Shown one piece after another: positions 28,205-38,345 of a DNA stretch of 42,601 bases (position 1 is its first letter; each line of letters starts with the position of its first letter). This stretch comes from Lysobacter antibioticus (GTDB lineage: Bacteria; Pseudomonadota; Gammaproteobacteria; Xanthomonadales; Xanthomonadaceae), in contig NZ_JMTZ01000027.1 in NCBI RefSeq assembly GCF_000731095.1, forward strand, positions 1 to 42,601, read 5' to 3'. Below the pieces are notes generated by a model. The model ran no database searches, had not been told where the DNA came from, and saw only the letters and a list, made by a program, of their open reading frames with translations. A program made the translations under genes and the position numbers.

Positions 28205-28220
28205 CGTGATGCGCATCACA
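28205..28220. promoter_or_regulatory. CRP/Clp-type binding site
   Basis: CGTGA-TGCGCA-TCACA matches the CRP consensus TGTGA-N6-TCACA at 9 of 10 positions and contains a perfect 14-bp palindrome (28206-28219). It ends 17 nt before the start codon of the YidB-OmpA gene. Xanthomonads use the CRP homologue Clp, which recognises a similar sequence. The closeness to the start would fit repression better than activation. Confidence 0.55.
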
Positions 28221-28237
28221 CAATCATGGAAAGCACT

Positions 28238-29704
28238 ATGCGCATCGACCTGTTAGACAACCTCATCAGCGACGTCTCCGGCCGCTTCGGCCTGACTAAC
28301 GACAAGGCCCGCCAATTGGTCGGCGTCCTGATCGCCCTGATCTTCGACGAGAAACGCGGCGGCTTCGCCGGCTTCGTCCGCTTGTTCGAGCAGAAGGGCC
28401 TGGGGCGTCTGATCCAGTCCTGGGTCGGCACCGGCCCGAACGAATCGATCAGCGCCGCCCAGGTCGACCACATCTTCGGCGCGCCGCTGATCGGCGCGAT
28501 CGCCGGCAAGCTCGGCGCCCCGGTCTCGGCCACCGCCGGCGCCATCGGCGGCCTGCTGCCGAACCTGATCAACGAGCTGACCGAGGGCGGCAAGGAGCCG
28601 ACCGGCATCCCCGAAACCCTGAAGTCCTGGGTCGCGGGCATCGCCGACTGGCTGGGCGACCTCGGCCGCTTCGGTTGGGGCGCACTGGCGGCCAGCGCCG
28701 CCGCGGTGGGCGGTGCCGTCGCCGGCGGCGCGCGTGCGGTCGGCCACGCCGCCGACGCCACCGTCGACGCCGCGGCCTATGCCGCCAAAAAGACCGGCAG
28801 CGGCCTCGGCAAGATCCTGCCCTGGCTGTTGCTTGGCGCCTTGCTGATCGCCGCCTTCCTGCTGTTCAAGGGCTGCAAGAAGGACGAGGCCGTCGTCGCC
28901 GCGCCCGGCACCGACAGTTCGGTCTCCTCGACCGCGCCGATCGCGGCGCCGGCCGCTCAGGCCAACCCGCGCTTCAGCTTCGAGAACGTCGACGGCAAGG
29001 CAAACGTCAGCGGCCAGGTCGCCAGCGACGCCGAGAAGACCAAGCTGCTCGATGCGATCAAGGCCACCTTCGGCGCGGACAACGTCAACGGCGACATCAG
29101 CGTCGACGCGGCGACCGCTCCGGCCGGCTGGATGGACAAGCTGATCGCTCTGCTGCCGGACCTGAAGGCCCGCGGCGTCAAGCTCGGCTTCGACGGCGAC
29201 AAGATCGCCATCGACACCTCGTCCTTGCCGGAAGCGGAGCGTTTTGCGCTGTCGCAGAAGCTGCGCAGCGGTTTCGGCGGCTTCGAGATCAGCGGCCTGT
29301 GGGACAAGGCGATGGCGGCGTTGTCCTCGCTCAAGGCCGGCTTCAGCGCCGACGATCTGATCAAGGCGCTGAACCTGTCGGGCATCAACTTCGACACCGG
29401 TTCGGCCACGATCACCCGCGACAGCTACGAGACGCTCGCCAAAGCGGCCGAGGCCATCAAGGCCGCTCCGGCCGGCACCCGCATCGAAGTCGGCGGCCAC
29501 ACCGACAACACCGGCGACGCCGCGGCGAACCTGCAGCTCTCGTTGGATCGCGCCAATGCCGTCACCGCGAAACTGGTCGAACTCGGCGTGCCGGGCGAAC
29601 AACTGCTCGGCAAGGGCTATGGTCAGGACAAGCCGGTAGCCGACAACGCCAGCGAAGAAGGCAAGGCGCAGAACCGTCGCATGGAATTCACCGTGCTCAA
29701 GTAA
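28238..29704 (+). CDS. YidB (DUF937)-TM-OmpA fusion protein
   Basis: 488 aa from ATG 28238, chosen because GGAAAG lies 4 nt upstream; ATG 28226 in frame lacks a ribosome site. Residues 1-130 resemble YidB/DUF937 (RLIQSWVGTGPNESIS and the GLLPNLINELTEGG helix). An Ala/Gly-rich stretch leads to one membrane segment at about 200 (ILPWLLLGALLIAAFLLFKG). Next comes a BON-like pair of segments (FENVDGKANVSGQVASDAEK and a partner), then a C-terminal OmpA domain with its peptidoglycan contacts intact (GGHTDNTG; QNRRMEF). The protein should sit in the inner membrane with the OmpA end in the periplasm gripping the wall. Possible CRP/Clp control from the site upstream. Flanked by its own terminator, so probably a single gene. 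The paralogous lipoprotein at 32964 shares the BON/OmpA part. Confidence 0.88.
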   Translation: MRIDLLDNLISDVSGRFGLTNDKARQLVGVLIALIFDEKRGGFAGFVRLFEQKGLGRLIQSWVGTGPNESISAAQVDHIFGAPLIGAIAGKLGAPVSATAGAIGGLLPNLINELTEGGKEPTGIPETLKSWVAGIADWLGDLGRFGWGALAASAAAVGGAVAGGARAVGHAADATVDAAAYAAKKTGSGLGKILPWLLLGALLIAAFLLFKGCKKDEAVVAAPGTDSSVSSTAPIAAPAAQANPRFSFENVDGKANVSGQVASDAEKTKLLDAIKATFGADNVNGDISVDAATAPAGWMDKLIALLPDLKARGVKLGFDGDKIAIDTSSLPEAERFALSQKLRSGFGGFEISGLWDKAMAALSSLKAGFSADDLIKALNLSGINFDTGSATITRDSYETLAKAAEAIKAAPAGTRIEVGGHTDNTGDAAANLQLSLDRANAVTAKLVELGVPGEQLLGKGYGQDKPVADNASEEGKAQNRRMEFTVLK

Positions 29705-29729
29705 GCGGCGAGCGATCATGGATCGGAAC

Positions 29730-29756
29730 AAAGGGCGCCTCGGCGCCCTTTGTTTT
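29730..29756 (+). terminator. Rho-independent terminator of the YidB-OmpA gene
   Basis: AAAGGGCGC (29730-29738) pairs with 29743-29751 around CTCG, followed by GTTTT. It is 25 nt past the stop codon. Confidence 0.88.
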
Positions 29757-30600
29757 GCGATTGCGCCTCCGGTGCGGATCGTTGTTACGGCCGATCGGCG
29801 ATGCGCGATGTTGCGCGCCTGCAACATCGCAACACTCGATATCGAACGTCGCGTCCGTAGCGTGCATTCACATCGCCTCTTCGCAGCGGAGCTTCGCAGC
29901 GCGCCTTCGCCCGTTGTCGCACGCCGCTTGAAGAACCGCGCATCCGATCAAGAAAAAACACGGCATCGCGACGCAAAGAGACCGACACAGTTCACAGTTC
30001 CGAAAGAAATTTTGCTCGAAGCGAAAATGCGCGCGAGCGCGCGCCCGCATCCGTTCGACGCAAAAAAACCCTTGATTTCCCGCATGGACGGATCGCCCTC
30101 ACGATCGCGCCGTGCGCGCGCATCGGCGCCGTCTGTGAGCCCAGTCGCATTCATGCGGTCATGACGGCGTAAACGACACTTGCACGCACCCACCGGCCTC
30201 AATTAGCTTCGATCCCGAGCGACAGCTTGGGGTCGCGCGACAAGGAACAGCACTTCGTAGCGCAGCCTCTGCGACGCAGACGCGCCACGATGATGCCGTC
30301 GCGTTGAATTCCAGTATCCCGTGCATGCCGTTCGCAGTCGTCCGCCACACCGGTTTCCAGCGCTGGGGCTTCGCTCCTGCGCAACAGACGCATTCTCCCA
30401 CCCACTCACGCCGCCTTGCGCGCGTGCAGGCAGACGAATGCGTCTTCGTCAGCAATCCCGCAGCCCGACCCGCTCCTGGATGGACGCCGGCCGGCTGCCC
30501 AAGGAAGTACCTCGGAGGTTTTCGGCACCGCCTCCGCGGACCAAGGCCCGACGCTCGACAGGGGATGCGAAGGGGATCATGCGCAACGAAAGGATCAAGG
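29757..30600. other. Gene-free 0.84-kb region upstream of the subtilase
   Basis: Small open frames exist on both strands but are Arg/Ser-rich with no ribosome site or family resemblance, so I call none. A patch at about 29940-30080 is AT-rich with A-runs (AAAAAACAC, CAAAAAAACCC), and could hold the protease promoter or a nucleoid-protein site. The last 150 nt contain a GGAGG/CCTCC inverted repeat near 30510-30540. No known riboswitch core could be fitted. Confidence 0.45.
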
Positions 30601-32685
30601 ATGTTTGTCATGAATCGTAAAGAACGTTCATTGAAATGGACCGCACTGGCTATCGCGACCGCCGTACTCGTCGCTCCGGCTGCCTACTCGGGCAGCAAGC
30701 TGCAGACGTTCTCGAAGTTGCAGGGACCGAAAGCGACGACCTCGGCCAAGGCAGTGAAGAAGGCCGCCGCCCAGACCTACGACCGCTTCATCGTCACCCG
30801 CGCGCCCGGCGCGAACGCCAAGCTCAGCGCTGCCGCGGTCAATAAGCAGTACGCCAACGCCGCCGGCAAGCTCGGCATCGGCATCGCCCCGATGCGTACC
30901 CTGGCCACCGGCGCCAGCCTGATCCGCACCGACACCAAGCTCAATACCGCTGCCATGAAGGAGCTGGCGATCGAGCTGATGAAGGACCCGAGCGTGATCG
31001 CGGTCGAACCCGATCTGCTCAAGCAAAAGACGATGGTCCCGAGCGATCCGGGCTACGCGCAGCAGTGGCACTACAAGAACGGCCCGGGCGGCATCAACCT
31101 CGAACCGGCCTGGGACATCACCGACGGCGACGGCATCGTGGTCGCGGTGCTCGACACCGGCATCACCCCGCACACCGATCTCGACGCCAACATCCTGCCG
31201 GGCTACGACTTCATCATCGACCAGGAAGTCAGCGTCGACGGCGACGGCCGCGACGCCAACCCGAACGATCCGGGCGACTGGCACGCCGGCGAATGCAACA
31301 TCTTCGGCATCCCGGAAGACAGCAGCTGGCACGGCACCCACGTCGCCGGCACCATCGCCGCGGCCACCAACAACGCCAGCGGCGTCGCCGGCGTGGCGCA
31401 TGGCGCCAAAGTCCAGCCGGTGCGCGTGCTCGGCAAGTGCGGCGGCTACACCTCCGACATCATCGATGCCGTGACCTGGGCCTCGGGCGGCACCGTCACC
31501 GGCGTGCCGGACAACGCGACCCCGGCCGAAGTCATCAACCTCAGCCTCGGCGGCAGCGGCGCCTGCAGCGTGGCCGAACAGACCGCGTTCGACGCCGCGC
31601 GCGCGCGCGGCACCACCGTCGTCATCGCCGCCGGCAACTCGGGCGGCGACGTGGCCAACTTCTCGCCCGCCAACTGCGACAACGTCATCGCCGTGTCCGC
31701 GGTGGGCCCGACCGGCACCCTGGCCAGCTACTCCAACTTCGGCCCGAAGATCGACGTCGCCGCACCTGGCGGTTCCGGCGCGCAGCCGGCGGCCGACAAC
31801 ATCCTGTCGACGCTGAACCTCGGCCTGCAGGGCCAGGAAGGCCCGGGCTATGCCTGGATGGCCGGCACCTCGATGGCGGCGCCGCACGTCGCCGGCGTGG
31901 TCGCGCTGATGCAGTCCGCGGCGACCACGCCGAAGACCCCGGCCGAGATCGAGAAGATCCTGGTCAACACCGCTCATGTCGGCGGTCTGCCGGGCGGCTG
32001 CAGCTGGGCCAACCCCTGCGGTTCGGGCGTCGTCGACGCGCGTCACGCGGTCGCCGTGGCCAACGGCAGCGAGCCGCTGCCGCCGGATCCGCAGGCGCCG
32101 GAACCCGAGCCGCCGATCGAGCTGGAGAACGGCATCACCGTGACCAACATCGAAGTCGCGGCCAACGGCGTGATCAAGTACCAGTTGCTGGTACCGAACG
32201 GCGCGTCGAACCTGTTGTTCGCCATGTACGGCGGCACCGGCGATTCGGACATCTACGTCAAGTACGGCGCAGAACCGACCAACACGTCCTACGACTGCCG
32301 TCCGTTCACCGCGAGCAACAACGAGACCTGCTTCTTCCCGACCCCGAAGGGCGGCGTGTGGTACGTCAACGTCAAGGGCTATCGCGCCTCGGCGGGCATG
32401 TCGCTGTACCCGAGCTTCGTCGACGCCAATTGGCCGCGTCGGGTCGATGCCAAGGCCAGTGCGCTGCCGAACCACCGCACCTCGGTCAACCTGTCGTGGG
32501 AGAAGGGCAAGAAGAACATCGACATCTACCGCAACGGCGCGATCCTCAAGACCGTGCGCAACACCGGCGCCAACACCGATACCTTCCGCATCATCGGCAG
32601 CGGCACCATGAGCTACAAGCTGTGCAACAACCAGACGCAGGAATGCGCGGATCCGGTGGAGATCCAGTACAACTCCAGCAAGTGA
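30601..32685 (+). CDS. Secreted S8 (subtilisin-family) serine protease with PPC domain
   Basis: Extracellular endoprotease. 694 aa from ATG 30601 (AAGGA 6 nt upstream; ATG 30610 is an alternative). A Sec signal peptide (RKERSLKWTALAIATAVLVA) is followed by an I9-like propeptide to about residue 135, which acts as folding chaperone and inhibitor. The catalytic domain has the complete triad: D185 (VAVLDTGI), H244 (HGTHVAG) and S424 (GTSMAAPHVAG), with oxyanion N346 (AAGNSGG). A pre-peptidase C-terminal (PPC) beta-domain spans about 510-605 and a further Ig/Fn3-like beta-domain about 606-694. The PPC domain is normally trimmed during secretion. It is a single gene with its own terminator. Expected to be exported by Sec and the type II system; related proteases are part of the lytic arsenal of Lysobacter. 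Confidence 0.94.
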   Translation: MFVMNRKERSLKWTALAIATAVLVAPAAYSGSKLQTFSKLQGPKATTSAKAVKKAAAQTYDRFIVTRAPGANAKLSAAAVNKQYANAAGKLGIGIAPMRTLATGASLIRTDTKLNTAAMKELAIELMKDPSVIAVEPDLLKQKTMVPSDPGYAQQWHYKNGPGGINLEPAWDITDGDGIVVAVLDTGITPHTDLDANILPGYDFIIDQEVSVDGDGRDANPNDPGDWHAGECNIFGIPEDSSWHGTHVAGTIAAATNNASGVAGVAHGAKVQPVRVLGKCGGYTSDIIDAVTWASGGTVTGVPDNATPAEVINLSLGGSGACSVAEQTAFDAARARGTTVVIAAGNSGGDVANFSPANCDNVIAVSAVGPTGTLASYSNFGPKIDVAAPGGSGAQPAADNILSTLNLGLQGQEGPGYAWMAGTSMAAPHVAGVVALMQSAATTPKTPAEIEKILVNTAHVGGLPGGCSWANPCGSGVVDARHAVAVANGSEPLPPDPQAPEPEPPIELENGITVTNIEVAANGVIKYQLLVPNGASNLLFAMYGGTGDSDIYVKYGAEPTNTSYDCRPFTASNNETCFFPTPKGGVWYVNVKGYRASAGMSLYPSFVDANWPRRVDAKASALPNHRTSVNLSWEKGKKNIDIYRNGAILKTVRNTGANTDTFRIIGSGTMSYKLCNNQTQECADPVEIQYNSSK

Positions 32686-32703
32686 TCGCAGCGTAGGCAA
32701 TCG

Positions 32704-32737
32704 CGAAGGGCCCGGATCGCTGGGCCCTTCGTTTTTT
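32704..32737 (+). terminator. Rho-independent terminator of the subtilase gene
   Basis: CGAAGGGCCC (32704-32713) pairs with 32722-32731 across an 8-nt loop and is followed by six T. It starts 18 nt after the stop codon. Confidence 0.92.
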
Positions 32738-32963
32738 CCGGGGATGGATCGGCCCCGTTCGATCGACGGTCGTGGCCGCCGTCGCAGCGTTGCGGCGCAG
32801 CGAACGCCCGCGCCAGACGACTTCGGATGGACTAAGGCACTCCATCCCCATCCCGGTCGACGCGGCCTGCGGTCGCTCATCGTCCGGCCACATTCGGCAC
32901 GCTTCGGCCATCGCACAAGCGCTCCATACTCACGAATCCCGGTTCCAGAACAGCGGAGACTTC

Positions 32964-33860
32964 ATGCGCCATCCTTCATCCGCCCCACGCCGCCCCGCCC
33001 TCGCTCGCAGCGGCCTGTTGTTGGCCGTGCTGATCGCCGGCGCGGCCGGCTGCGACAAGCAGTCCCCCCCGGCCGACGAGAGCGCGACGGCGGCCACGCC
33101 GGCGCCGGTCGCCGCGCCGGTCGTGCGTTTCGACGCCAAGCTCAGCCTGGTCAACAACAACGGCGCGATCCGCTACGACGGCACCGTCGACAGCGAAACC
33201 ACGCGCAAGGCGCTGAGCACGGCCCTGACCCAGGCCTACATGGGCCAGATCAGCGGCAGCCTCAACGTCGACAAGGCCGCCAAACCGGCCCCGTGGCAGG
33301 ACAAACTGCCGCAATTCGCCGCGGCGCTGACCATGCCCGGCGCCGCGGTGAGCTTCCAGGGCACCACCATCGAGCTCAGCGGCCAGGCCTCCGACGCCGA
33401 CCGCGTGACCTTGCTCGAGAAAGCCAAGGCCTTGTTCCCCGGCTACAACTACGCCGGCCTGTTCGAGGGCGTCGGCGGCGCGGCCGCCTCCTCGGACGCA
33501 GCGGCGCAGGCCCTGGCCGCGCTCGAACCCGGCAAGGCCGGCAGCGCCGAGATCGCCAAGGCGCTGAACCTGATGAACCTGCGCTTCGACGAGGGCAGCG
33601 CGCGCATCGCGCCGGCCAGCCTCGACATCCTCAGCCGCGCCGCCAAGGCCCTGCAGGCCGGCCCCAAGGACGCGCGCTTCGAGATCGTCGGGCCCGGCGG
33701 CGGCGCCGGCCAGCCGGCCGACAACGAAGCCCTGTCGCGCCAGCGCGCCGAGGCGGTCAAGGTCCAGCTGATCGTCGCCGGCGCCAACCCGGGCGCGCTC
33801 GACACCCGCGGCGAACCCGGCGCGGCGACCACGCCGCTGCGTTTCAATCCGGTCGAATGA
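32964..33860 (+). CDS. Lipoprotein with BON-like and degenerate OmpA-like domains
   Basis: 298 aa from ATG 32964 with GGAG 5 nt upstream; the open frame further upstream lacks support. Lipobox AGAAGC ends a hydrophobic signal, so a lipidated periplasmic-facing protein is expected. The body parallels the C-terminal half of the YidB-OmpA fusion at 28238: a first BON-like unit (IRYDGTVDSETTRKAL), a second (ELSGQASDADRVTLLEKAK), and the ALNLMNLRFDEGSARIAP strand that opens an OmpA domain (ALNLSGINFDTGSATITR in the paralogue). The peptidoglycan-contact loops are gone: GPGGGAGQ replaces GGHTDNTG, and the protein stops at RFNPVE without NRRxEF. It probably no longer binds the wall and may be a regulator or a decayed copy. 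Followed by its own hairpin. Confidence 0.82.
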   Translation: MRHPSSAPRRPALARSGLLLAVLIAGAAGCDKQSPPADESATAATPAPVAAPVVRFDAKLSLVNNNGAIRYDGTVDSETTRKALSTALTQAYMGQISGSLNVDKAAKPAPWQDKLPQFAAALTMPGAAVSFQGTTIELSGQASDADRVTLLEKAKALFPGYNYAGLFEGVGGAAASSDAAAQALAALEPGKAGSAEIAKALNLMNLRFDEGSARIAPASLDILSRAAKALQAGPKDARFEIVGPGGGAGQPADNEALSRQRAEAVKVQLIVAGANPGALDTRGEPGAATTPLRFNPVE

Positions 33861-33909
33861 TCCGCCGGCCGCGGCCACCCGGCCCCGGTCTTGCAAGCTG
33901 AACCTGTCA

Positions 33910-33937
33910 GACGGGGGCCGACGGCCCCCGTCGTCTT
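33910..33937 (+). terminator. Hairpin after the OmpA-like lipoprotein gene
   Basis: GACGGGGGCC (33910-33919) pairs with 33923-33932 around a 3-nt loop, followed by GTCTTTGC. The T-run is short, so termination may be partial, with some read-through towards uvrA. Confidence 0.6.
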
Positions 33938-34138
33938 TGCGCACTCGGCCGGCGCGCACACCGGTGCGCGCCGGCCGCCGCCGCGGCCGCCATCGGTGAA
34001 CCCCAGGCCCCACGGGCCTCGCGCGGCGGGTCCCAAGGCTTCCGTTTTCCGGATTTGCCCCCACCTAGCCCACTCGATACGCTCCTCTGTTCGCCGTCGC
34101 GTTTCGCGCCGGCAGCCCTCCCCCCTTGCAGGCACCCG

Positions 34139-37056
<2,918 letters not shown>

Positions 37057-37060
<4 letters not shown>

Positions 37061-37623
37061 CCGATACCCAGCAGCCGCCTTCGGGCGGCAAGAAAGCGGC
37101 GCCGCGCAAGCGTGCGCCGCGCAGCCGCAAGGCCGCCGCGGCTCCGGCCGCGGACCTCGCGACCGTTTCTAACAATACCGCCGAGGCTGCCGCAGCGCAG
37201 GTTGCGGTGACCGTGCCGGCAACGCCCCCGGCGCTGATCCGGGTGCCGCTGTCGGTGCGCTGGCGCGACCTGGACGCCTTCAACCACGTCAACAACTCGA
37301 AGTTCCTCAGCTACCTCGAGGAGGCGCGCCTGCGCTGGATGGTGACCCTGCCCGGCCACGGCATGGACGAACACGTCGCCCCGGTGGTCGCGGCGGCGCA
37401 TCTCAACTATCGCCGCCCGATCGAATGGCCGAACGAACTCGACATCGAACTGTTCGTCGAGCGCCTCGGCAACACCAGCCTCAGTATCGGCCACCGCATC
37501 GTCGGCGCGACCGATACCTCGGCGGTGTATTGCGACGGCAACGTCGTGCTGGTGTGGATCCACCGCGAAACCGGCCAACCGGCCGCGTTGCCGGAGCCGG
37601 TGCGCGCGGCCTGCACGGCTTGA
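37057..37623 (+). CDS. Hotdog-fold acyl-CoA thioesterase (4HBT family)
   Basis: 188 aa. ATG 37057 overlaps the uvrA stop (ATGA). The enzyme domain starts near residue 62: [20 protein letters not shown] carries the conserved Asp and His-Val-Asn-Asn of 4-hydroxybenzoyl-CoA/YbgC-type thioesterases, and HLNYRRPI and [10 protein letters not shown] fit the rest of the fold. Likely hydrolyses an acyl-CoA; substrate unknown. The first about 60 residues are a basic Lys/Arg/Ala/Pro tail not found in the roughly 130-140-aa core family, and they resemble the basic tail at the end of the upstream UvrA. Expression is probably coupled to uvrA, although no shared role is known. Confidence 0.88.
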
Positions 37624-37698
37624 CGATTATCTGATCGTCGTTCGAAGCGACGCCATTACGTCGTCGCATTCAGATCCTGCATGGGCCGTTGCTTCAGG

Positions 37699-37781
37699 GT
37701 AGGAGCGGCGCAAGCCGCGACATCGTCCTGGCGGCGCCGACGCAAGCGCGGTTTCGCGCTCGCGGCTTACGCCGCTCCTGC
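37699..37781. repeat. Inverted pair of REP elements
   Basis: GTAGGAGCGGCGCAAGCC-type element at 37699-37721 and its inverted mate (TCGCGGCTTACGCCGCTCC) at 37760-37781. Each has internal GCGGC/GCCGC symmetry, so a BIME-like structure of two hairpins can form. It lies between the convergent thioesterase and copper-chaperone genes, a usual place for REPs, where it may protect mRNA ends or help termination. Confidence 0.85.
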
Positions 37782-37801
37782 AGGGGAAAGACCGGAAGAA
37801 C

Positions 37802-38293
37802 TCAGGGCGCGGCCTTACGCACCTCGAACTCGCCGAACAGCGAACCGCCGTCCTTGAGCGCGAACTCGACCGCGACGCGACTGCCTTCCTTGAGCGGCTT
37901 GTGCGGCTGCATCAACATCAAATGCAGGCCGCCCGGCTTGAGCTGGGCCGAACCGTCCGGGGCGATGCGCAGTTCGGGCACCGCGCGCATCTTGCTGACG
38001 CCGTCGACGATACGGGTCTCGTGCAGGGACACATCGGCGAACGCCGCGCTCTTGGCGGAGACGATGGTCACCGGCACCGAGCAGCGATTCTCGATGCGGC
38101 CGAAGCCGGCCATCATCGGCATCTGCATCGGCGGCATCCGCACCCAACCGTCGCGGACCTGCGCCGCGCAGGCCTTGCCCGCGGGTGCCTTGGCTTGTTG
38201 CACGGCGCGGCCTTGCGCGCCGGCCTGAAATACCGACGCCGCGGCCAGCATGGCGGCGAGCGTCAACCCCGTTCGGATGCCAGATACGTTCAT
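37802..38293 (-). CDS. Periplasmic copper chaperone PCu(A)C
   Basis: Binds Cu(I) in the periplasm and helps metallate the CuA centre of cytochrome c oxidase. 163 aa from ATG 38293 (MNVSGIRTG); the much longer open frame upstream runs opposite to the neighbour gene and is not used. A signal peptide (LTLAAMLAAASVFQAGAQG) is followed by a cupredoxin-like domain. The full copper motif H-x10-M-x21-H-x-M is present (LHETRIV ... SKM ... LHLM), so binding should be intact. There is an extra Met-rich stretch (MPPMQMPMM) and two Cys (KACAA and NRCSV). Divergent from the DUF4139 lipoprotein, with only 52 nt between the starts. Confidence 0.92.
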   Translation of the reverse strand: MNVSGIRTGLTLAAMLAAASVFQAGAQGRAVQQAKAPAGKACAAQVRDGWVRMPPMQMPMMAGFGRIENRCSVPVTIVSAKSAAFADVSLHETRIVDGVSKMRAVPELRIAPDGSAQLKPGGLHLMLMQPHKPLKEGSRVAVEFALKDGGSLFGEFEVRKAAP

Positions 38294-38345
38294 CGGCCTA
38301 TGATACCTCCCGCCTGTGGAGGAGTTGACCATGAAGGAGTTGACG

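Noticed and set aside
29930-30060. Possible cyclic-di-GMP riboswitch upstream of the protease (GACGCAAAG seen)
   Set aside because: Only one short box resembles the GEMM core. The second conserved box and the tetraloop-receptor pairing could not be found.
29718-30164. 148-codon frame after the YidB-OmpA gene
   Set aside because: It begins inside a terminator, is Arg/Ser-rich, and has no ribosome site or recognisable family.
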